Source of the DNA: a virus
Length of the DNA: 27,703 nucleotides
Strand: one strand, 5' to 3'
Virus record (IMG/VR): IMGVR_UViG_3300007508_000034
Span: 1-27,703 of that record
Positions 23,001 through 27,703 of this stretch are shown one piece after another. Position numbers and translations under genes: made by a program. The notes beneath the pieces are model-generated. The model saw only the letters and a list, made by a program, of their open reading frames with translations, had not been told where the DNA came from and made no database searches. Position 1 is the stretch's first letter, and every line of letters begins with the position of its first letter.

Positions 23001-24710
23001 TTATGAGATAGTCGAGAAATTCTTTTGTTTATTTACTTTCAATAGCTTATCAAACTTCGATTCGATCTCTGCTCCTTTATGCGAAATAACAAATGTGTTA
23101 GTTTCTTTACCTAGAGTACGTAGAATAGCAAGAAAATCATCAATACCAGTCTGATCAAGTGAAGAGTCAAACACTTCATCAAGAATCAATAAGTTACAAT
23201 TAGTAGAGTTTCTTAGTTTCGCAACTTCTCTCCAAGTAAATAGTAGAGCCAAATCAATACGTAATTTCTCACCTTCACTAAATGAAGCATATGAAAATTC
23301 ATCACGATATCGTGATTTAATAGTCTCTGAAAAATTCTCATCAAGATTAAATGATACTGAAAAATTCATTGCTGATAGATACTTGTTAATCAGCTTGTTC
23401 ATTGATGGTAAATAGTTACGAATGATTCTAGTCTTAATACCAGTATCTTTCAACATACCAGCAACAATCTTATGATGTTGCTCAAGTTCCATTAACTCAT
23501 ATTTCTTCTGAGTCAATTCTTCAAGCATTTCATTCAATCGTTTAATCTCACTATCATCCATCATTTCTGTATCATCGGATAGAATAGAATTAACCTCTTT
23601 TTGTAGCTTAGTGATATATTGATTGATAGCACTAATAGAGTTTATACGTTTTACTATCTCTGATTCAATATTAGATATATTTGTATTGATATCAGTGATA
23701 GTAGATAATCGTTTTGATACTTTTCCAAACTCATCTTCTAATTTTGTCATAGCATCTTCAAGCTGAGAAATTTTTGAATTTCTACTTGACAACATAGTAT
23801 TTTTATGCTCTTCGGAAATTGTCTGAGAACACGTAGGACAATGGTTATTATCATTAAAGAATGATATTTCACTACTCACGCTTTTCTTAGATGATAAAAA
23901 TGAATTCTTGAATTTATCAAGTTTTCTCTTCTTAGTCTCAATCTCTGAATGATCATTGATAGTATTTTGTAAATCTTCAATCTGACTTCGATAATCATCA
24001 ATCTCTTCAGTAAGTCTATCAATAGATAATTGATTCTCTTCAATATCAATATTGATGTGTTCAATTCGATCCTTATCTTTATTACGCAGATTCTCAAGAT
24101 TCTGCTTCTGCATATCAATCTTCTCTTCTGTTAGATTGATCGCATAGTCATTATCTTTTGTCGTATCTTTTAGCATTGACATACGTTCTTTATTGATATC
24201 ATTCATCACAGAGAATACTTGAATACCTAATAGCTCTTCAATAATAGATCTTCTCTGAGCGGCTGGTAATCGCATAAACGGAACAAATGAGCCTGAACCC
24301 AACACAACAATCTGACGAAATGAACTTTCATTCATCTTCAAAATATGTTGCTCAAGATATGTTTGATAATCTTTTGATTTTGCATCTTGATCTCTTAGCT
24401 GGCCATTAACATATATGTCAAATATGGCTGGTTTTAACCCTCTAACGACCTTATATGAACTATTATTGATTTTAAACTCAAGTTCAACAACACAATTTTT
24501 CTTATTGATCGTATTAACTAACTGACCTAATTTGATCTTCCTAAATGCTTTACCAAACATAGCAAACGAAAGAGCATCCAACATTGTAGATTTACCAGCA
24601 CCATTAGTACCAACAATCAATGTTGTTGTGTTTTCATTCAAATCTATTTGGGTATAGTTTTTTCCAGTGGATAGAAAGTTCTTCCACTTAATACTCTTAA
24701 ACTCTATCAA
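23001..24710 (-). CDS. 46: Recombination endonuclease subunit gp46 (Rad50/SbcC-like), 569 aa
   Basis: The N-terminal lobe has Walker A GTNGAGKST (34-42). Two coiled-coil arms flank a zinc-hook CPTC (about residues 293-296). The C-terminal lobe has the ABC signature ASFSEGEKLRIDLALLF, Walker B LLILDEVFDSSLD and ISHKGAEIES. With gp47 it processes DNA ends for recombination-dependent replication and helps degrade host DNA. The start is TTG at 24710 (LIEFKSIKW, read as Met), with GGGAG upstream; no better start fits the family's N-terminus. Length matches T4 gp46 (560). Confidence 0.95.
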   Translation of the reverse strand: MIEFKSIKWKNFLSTGKNYTQIDLNENTTTLIVGTNGAGKSTMLDALSFAMFGKAFRKIKLGQLVNTINKKNCVVELEFKINNSSYKVVRGLKPAIFDIYVNGQLRDQDAKSKDYQTYLEQHILKMNESSFRQIVVLGSGSFVPFMRLPAAQRRSIIEELLGIQVFSVMNDINKERMSMLKDTTKDNDYAINLTEEKIDMQKQNLENLRNKDKDRIEHINIDIEENQLSIDRLTEEIDDYRSQIEDLQNTINDHSEIETKKRKLDKFKNSFLSSKKSVSSEISFFNDNNHCPTCSQTISEEHKNTMLSSRNSKISQLEDAMTKLEDEFGKVSKRLSTITDINTNISNIESEIVKRINSISAINQYITKLQKEVNSILSDDTEMMDDSEIKRLNEMLEELTQKKYELMELEQHHKIVAGMLKDTGIKTRIIRNYLPSMNKLINKYLSAMNFSVSFNLDENFSETIKSRYRDEFSYASFSEGEKLRIDLALLFTWREVAKLRNSTNCNLLILDEVFDSSLDQTGIDDFLAILRTLGKETNTFVISHKGAEIESKFDKLLKVNKQKNFSTIS

Positions 24711-24720
24711 TTAAACTCCC

Positions 24721-24900
24721 TTATGATTCACTATCACGATATGCATCACCTAGACCAAGATCATCTAATTCTTCCTCAGTCATATAATCACGATCAATTA
24801 CATCATCTTCATATTCATATCCATCAAACAACTTATCATCGATTACTTCTTCAAAATACATATCATTATCCACCATTTTATTGTTTTGATAACTTGACAT
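24721..24900 (-). CDS. Small acidic protein between gp46 and gp47, 59 aa
   Basis: The product begins MSSYQNNKMVDNDMYFEEVI and is highly acidic throughout (LFDGYEYEDDVIDRDYMTEE), ending GDAYRDSES. AAGGAGATAGT before the ATG is the strongest ribosome site in this cluster, in contrast to the TTG starts of both neighbours, so it may be made in larger amounts. It is not recognised. An acidic DNA mimic or partner of the nuclease complex are guesses. Confidence 0.75.
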   Translation of the reverse strand: MSSYQNNKMVDNDMYFEEVIDDKLFDGYEYEDDVIDRDYMTEEELDDLGLGDAYRDSES

Positions 24901-24911
24901 ACTATCTCCTT

Positions 24912-25964
24912 CTATGCTACGTTTATCGCTTCCACATACAACTCTTGTAAAATCTTCTTAACAACATCACTATCTTTCTTCTCTAGTTCAGTTGAATCAA
25001 CAAAATTATTCAGAGCTGTTAGTGTATCTTCTGTTGTAATAATATCATCTTCATCATCATCTAATGTGAAGTCCTCAATAATCATCAACTCTTTTGAAAC
25101 ATTATCTAACTCATCAATAACATTATCATACTGTTGATAATCACTCTTTTCAATAACAACCAACTTAACAATCTTATCTTCATATTCATTAATATTATCT
25201 AGAATAGTAACATCTTCTGAATCATCGTAAAAGATCTTATGGTGTAGTCTATCAGAATTTTGGATGAATGTCAACTCTAATGTTTCAGTATCAAAGATAT
25301 GAAAACCACGAGGATCATCATAATCAGCCCAATTAATTTCATATGGACTACCTAGATAGAATACTTGACCATTATCAGACTTATGATGATAGTGTCCACT
25401 AAACACCATATCATACTTCTTTAGAAAGTCTATTGCTCTAGAGTGATATCTAGATGTAACACCACGATACATTTCAAAACCCATCAAATCAAAGTGACCA
25501 ACAGCGATTGTTGATTTACTATTCTTAATGAACTCTAAAACTTTCTCTTCATTCTCATCATTAATCCAGGGAATAATATCAATAGGTAAGTCGCCAAACA
25601 CAAATGTACTAGGTTCACTATAAGCAATAATAGGAGTTTCGATATGAGTATCAAACAACTCTTCAACAGAATTAATAGATACTTTAGATTTGAAATATGT
25701 ATCGTGATTACCGACAACAGTATGCATTACGCATTCCATATCTTCAAGTGGTTGTAAGAAACGATTTCTCATTTCATACAATGTATTGATATTCACATTC
25801 TTACGATTATCCATTAGATCACCACAATGAATAATCTCTTTAATATTATGCTTTTCTAGATATGGGAAAAATTGTTCTTCATAAAATTTGTAAAAGTACT
25901 CTGAAAACGTATCATTGTTTGATCTTGCTCCAAAGTGTGTATCTGTTATTAACGCAATCTTCAA
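24912..25964 (-). CDS. 47: Recombination endonuclease subunit gp47 (Mre11/SbcD-like), 350 aa
   Basis: The metallophosphoesterase motifs are in order: ITDTHFG (6-12), HCGDLMD (46-52), VGNHDTY (84-90), VGHFDL and FSGHYHHKS. It is the manganese-dependent nuclease partner of gp46. The start is a TTG at 25964 overlapping the gp55 stop (TTGA), with GGGAGAG upstream. By homology the N-terminus must lie here (KIALITDTH). The C-terminal third is acidic and includes DDDEDD, and is likely the gp46-binding and capping region. T4 gp47 has 339 aa. Confidence 0.95.
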   Translation of the reverse strand: MKIALITDTHFGARSNNDTFSEYFYKFYEEQFFPYLEKHNIKEIIHCGDLMDNRKNVNINTLYEMRNRFLQPLEDMECVMHTVVGNHDTYFKSKVSINSVEELFDTHIETPIIAYSEPSTFVFGDLPIDIIPWINDENEEKVLEFIKNSKSTIAVGHFDLMGFEMYRGVTSRYHSRAIDFLKKYDMVFSGHYHHKSDNGQVFYLGSPYEINWADYDDPRGFHIFDTETLELTFIQNSDRLHHKIFYDDSEDVTILDNINEYEDKIVKLVVIEKSDYQQYDNVIDELDNVSKELMIIEDFTLDDDEDDIITTEDTLTALNNFVDSTELEKKDSDVVKKILQELYVEAINVA

Positions 25965-26533
25965 TCATTCTCTCCCATAAAATTCTCAAGTGCTTTCTTC
26001 TTTTTAGCACGTTCTTTCTTCGCAGCTTCCTTCTTATCCATATCTTCAATGAATGTCATATAGTCATTATATATGTCAAGATTTTGTTGATAAAATTCTT
26101 CCCCCTGATCGTGATCTTGATAATCCGCAAGGGCTTCGAACCCACCGTTTAGGTCGAAATGTTTGTACTTCACGTATTGTTGTTTCTTCTCTTTTTGGAT
26201 ACGTCTTAGGAAAGCGTAATAGATGATCTGTGTAAAATAAGCGAAAGGATTTGTTGATTTGTCAGGATCAAAGTTATGCATATAAGCAAGACAGTTCTCG
26301 ATCCCATCAGATATCATATCATCTTTGTACGTGTAGTTAATAAAGTTCGGACGATAACTTAAACGAGTAGCAATCTGCAGAAAGCATTTGGCAATGTAGT
26401 TAGGAATTTGCGGACGAGATTCGTCTGCGGCACTGGCGTCTCCGCAACATTTCTTGTACTCTATAAGCGCCTGCAGGAACTCTTTATTATTAATATAGTG
26501 ACTACTAGTTTTTTCAGCATCTTCTAATTTCAT
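25961..26533 (-). CDS. 55: Late-transcription sigma factor gp55
   Basis: The 190-aa product is the size of T4 gp55 (185). Recognisable segments are IPNYIAKCFLQIATRLSYRP, YKDDMISDGIENCLAYMHNF and NPFAYFTQIIYYAFLRRIQK (sigma region 2, binding RNA polymerase and the -10 element). The basic C-terminus would contact the clamp gp45. It directs host RNA polymerase to TATAAATA promoters such as the one at 4682. CCGGAGGTTAATAA precedes the ATG. It is the first gene after the long non-coding region and has its own promoter. Confidence 0.95.
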   Translation of the reverse strand: MKLEDAEKTSSHYINNKEFLQALIEYKKCCGDASAADESRPQIPNYIAKCFLQIATRLSYRPNFINYTYKDDMISDGIENCLAYMHNFDPDKSTNPFAYFTQIIYYAFLRRIQKEKKQQYVKYKHFDLNGGFEALADYQDHDQGEEFYQQNLDIYNDYMTFIEDMDKKEAAKKERAKKKKALENFMGEND

Positions 26534-26573
26534 TTATTAACCTCCGGAATTATTTTAGATATTATTAGAAATA

Positions 26574-26602
26574 ATTATAACACATGTAATAAAGAAAGTC
26601 AA
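26574..26602 (-). promoter_or_regulatory. Sigma70-type promoter for the gp55-gp47-gp46 unit
   Basis: TTGACT (26602-26597), 17 bases and TATAAT (26579-26574) on the minus strand, 41 bases before the gp55 ATG. Five of six -35 positions match consensus. It would be read by unmodified host polymerase, so gp55 would be expressed early. It does not carry the GTTGATTGAG start sequence seen at 20520, 22850 and 22924. Confidence 0.85.
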
Positions 26603-26618
26603 ATAAAAAATCTAGTCG

Positions 26619-26695
26619 TATGAAAGGGTGGTGAGCGAAGCGAAGCACCCTTGAATATCAAGCGACCGAAGGTCGTTTGATGTTCCTATTTCATA
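26619..26695. repeat. Left hairpin cluster, possible three-way fold
   Basis: GGGTG/CACCC (extended by AA/TT) closes a 15-base loop containing the overlapping word GCGAAGCGAAGC. A second hairpin of 15 pairs (two of them G-T) spans 26653-26685 with a GAA loop. The outer bases TATGAAA and TTTCATA are complementary and could close both into one branched structure. The hairpins lack a T-run, so simple termination is not obvious. Confidence 0.75.
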
Positions 26696-26924
26696 TCCAG
26701 ATCCCATTTTAGAATGTACTAGGTCTTTCTACTACATTTCTAGTGTAATTTTAAACAATTATAATGTAATTAATATTTTTAGTGCGATTTTAGCGTCATA
26801 TAGCTACATTATAACGACAATATTAATACAAATAGCGACTAGATCACGACAGAAATCTAATAGAACACTGTTTATGTATAATAGTACTTGATATTAATAA
26901 AAATAACTGGTTTTACTGGATTTT

Positions 26925-26981
26925 TAATAGAATCTAGTAGTTCCTAAAGAAATCTTGTTACATTATAAGTTCTAATAGAAT
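26925..26981. repeat. 57-bp direct repeat, copy 1
   Basis: An exact 57-bp unit beginning TAATAGAATCTAGTAGTTCC and ending TTCTAATAGAAT. It is identical to the copy at 26984-27040, with two bases between them (period 59). The unit itself starts and ends with TAATAGAAT. Confidence 0.95.
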
Positions 26982-26983
26982 TC

Positions 26984-27040
26984 TAATAGAATCTAGTAGT
27001 TCCTAAAGAAATCTTGTTACATTATAAGTTCTAATAGAAT
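26984..27040. repeat. 57-bp direct repeat, copy 2
   Basis: Identical to copy 1 at 26925-26981. It runs directly into CTAGATCTTTCGCTC and the right hairpin cluster. Confidence 0.95.
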
Positions 27041-27055
27041 CTAGATCTTTCGCTC

Positions 27056-27107
27056 AACAATCCTTCGGATTGTTTCGCTAGGATGACTCACTGCGTTCGT
27101 CATCCTA
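27056..27107. repeat. Right hairpin cluster
   Basis: AACAATCC-TTC-GGATTGTT (27056-27074) is a perfect 8-bp hairpin with a 3-base loop. TAGGATGAC and GTCATCCTA (27079-27107) form a perfect 9-bp stem with an 11-base loop. The word TTTCGCT occurs on both sides of the first hairpin. The short-loop design with CC/GG closing pairs is like the left cluster (CC-GAA-GG there, CC-TTC-GG here). Confidence 0.8.
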
Positions 27108-27304
27108 CCTACTCAGTATCAATTTTTGATTATTTATTTTGTTCCAGAATAATATTTTACAAATATTTTAAATACAACTCACCCTATCACTTCAGAATTG
27201 TGATATAGTCAAACCATTGAGTTATAGCAGGTGATTTAAATCAGACTAACTATAATCTGGATATGTGATTGATATCATAGCATCACCAATCCTAAACAAC
27301 TTTA

Positions 27305-27425
27305 GGTATGCCATCTGATAGTGCGTTACTCTATCGGGTACTGGGCGAGTTAGTGTTCAACCGTCACTTTCGATCTTTTAGATCTCCAGTTCAGCCCCAG
27401 TCATATTACTACCGGGTTCCATACC
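27305..27425. ncRNA. Candidate structured RNA (strand undetermined)
   Basis: Complementary segments nest into one branched fold. GGTATG (27305-27310) pairs with CATACC (27420-27425). Inside are hairpin GATAG/CTATC (27317-27335) and stem ACTGGG/CCCAGT (27340-27345 with 27396-27401). The latter encloses hairpins AGTG/CACT (27352-27368) and GATCT/AGATC (27372-27384). The segment is visibly richer in G and C than the rest of the window. The minus strand is co-directional with all genes and follows the methyltransferase, so it is the likelier strand. It is no tRNA I can recognise. The pairing was found by eye, with no covariation evidence. Confidence 0.4.
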
Positions 27426-27487
27426 CCCTTCTCACATTTTACTGTACGCTTATTTACTATTCTCCTTTGGTTTTGAACTCATTTCCT

Positions 27488-27703
27488 TCATTGTCGGTGT
27501 GCATTGATTCTCTCCTCTGCTATAGCGAAATAGTCGGGGTCTAGCTCAATGCCTATAAAGTCCCTATTAGTATTCTTACAAGCAACTCCTGTTGAACCAC
27601 TACCCATTGTAAAATCTACAATCAAATCATTTTCATTGCTGAAAGTCTTAATTAAATCTTCCAACAATAAAACAGGCTTTTGGGTTGGGTGATGTCCGTC
27701 ATA
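27488..27703 (-). CDS. DNA methyltransferase (N6-adenine or N4-cytosine), C-terminal 71 residues
   Basis: The gene enters from the right edge and ends at TGA 27490-27488. The visible part contains [17 protein letters not shown], then [20 protein letters not shown] (motif I, SAM binding), then [23 protein letters not shown] followed by a C-terminal motif I is typical of beta-class amino-methyltransferases with the catalytic DPPY motif earlier in the chain, here outside the window. It is separate from the C5-cytosine enzyme at 12127-13386. Target base and site are unknown. Confidence 0.9.
   Translation of the reverse strand, partial: YDGHHPTQKPVLLLEDLIKTFSNENDLIVDFTMGSGSTGVACKNTNRDFIGIELDPDYFAIAEERINAHRQ

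Larger units (their letters stand above)
26603..27487. other. Long non-coding region with hairpins, repeats and a candidate RNA
   Basis: No convincing coding frame is present on either strand for about 885 bp, in a genome where genes otherwise touch or overlap. From left to right it holds a hairpin cluster (26619-26695), a very AT-rich stretch with TCTAGT-type words, two exact 57-bp direct repeats (26925-27040), a second hairpin cluster (27056-27107), short inverted repeats and palindromes (27185-27306), and a GC-richer, foldable segment (27305-27425). It could be an origin, a regulatory RNA locus or the remains of a replaced module. The sequence alone does not decide. Confidence 0.7.

Noticed and set aside
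22998-23005. CATAAATA on the minus strand as a late promoter for the VWA gene
   Set aside because: It differs from consensus, overlaps the gp46 stop codon and is far from the next start, which already has two consensus early promoters.
27340-27401. Hammerhead-ribozyme resemblance on the minus strand (CUGA, GAAA, three-way junction)
   Set aside because: The core is not canonical: extra bases separate CUGA from GA and the stem next to the supposed cleavage site has unpaired bases. Left as an unassigned fold.
27170-27440. tRNA gene
   Set aside because: No segment on either strand has a proper T-arm with TTCRA, a 7-bp acceptor stem and anticodon arm at the right distances; GGGTTCCATACCC looked close but its stem does not pair.
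27308-27544. Plus-strand open frame of 78 codons in the right-hand region
   Set aside because: It runs antisense across the end of the methyltransferase gene and through the foldable segment, has no ribosome site, and its product is an unlikely low-complexity sequence rich in S, Y and L. All other genes are on the minus strand.

Overview
The window is a stretch of an AT-rich, T4-like myovirus genome, most likely from an aquatic or marine phage. All recognisable genes lie on the minus strand, tightly packed, with many ATGA or TAATG stop/start overlaps. Hallmark T4 core proteins fix the assignment: late sigma factor gp55, recombination nuclease gp46/gp47, clamp gp45, clamp loader gp44/gp62, RegA, DNA polymerase gp43, recombinase UvsX and helicase gp41. 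The host cannot be named from the sequence. The low G+C and accessory gene types resemble marine phages, but that is inference.

Layout in transcription order, right to left. (a) 27703-27488: 3' end of a DNA methyltransferase cut by the window edge. (b) 27487-26534: about 950 bp without a gene, holding a candidate structured RNA, several hairpins, two exact 57-bp direct repeats and, at its left end, a consensus sigma70-type promoter. (c) 26533-23001: gp55, gp47, a small acidic protein, gp46. (d) 22968-19257: a VWA/metalloprotease protein and its MoxR/CobS-like AAA+ ATPase, transcribed from consensus promoters that share one start-site sequence and closed by a terminator. (e) 19238-16158: DUF3310-like protein, gp45, gp44, a thioredoxin-like protein, gp62, RegA. 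(f) 16141-13401: dUTPase, a membrane/coiled-coil protein, a lipoyl-carrier protein (GcvH-like) and several unknowns. (g) 13386-10919: C5-cytosine methyltransferase, a possible PD-(D/E)XK nuclease, and a CmoA-like carboxy-SAM synthase. (h) 10877-8058: DNA polymerase in two genes separated by an HNH endonuclease gene. (i) 8048-6481: UvsX in two genes, joined in principle by a split intein, with a small gene nested between the halves. (j) 6488-4692: a small acidic protein, gp41 and a 55-aa protein. (k) 4648-1: a late operon behind a TATAAATA late promoter.

The last block is the most unusual. Five or six of its proteins start with, or contain near the N-terminus, a short M-x-x-F-...-(I/L)-x-E motif like the capsid-targeting sequence of T4 internal proteins, followed by a gp21-type cleavage site. 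The cargo looks enzymatic: a nucleotidyltransferase with GxFNPxTxGH, a KxDG ligase-like protein and a possible PD-(D/E)XK nuclease. I infer a set of enzymes packaged in the head and delivered with the DNA. The early half of the window supplies replication, recombination and nucleotide metabolism. gp55, with the clamp, would then switch on the TATAAATA-driven late block.
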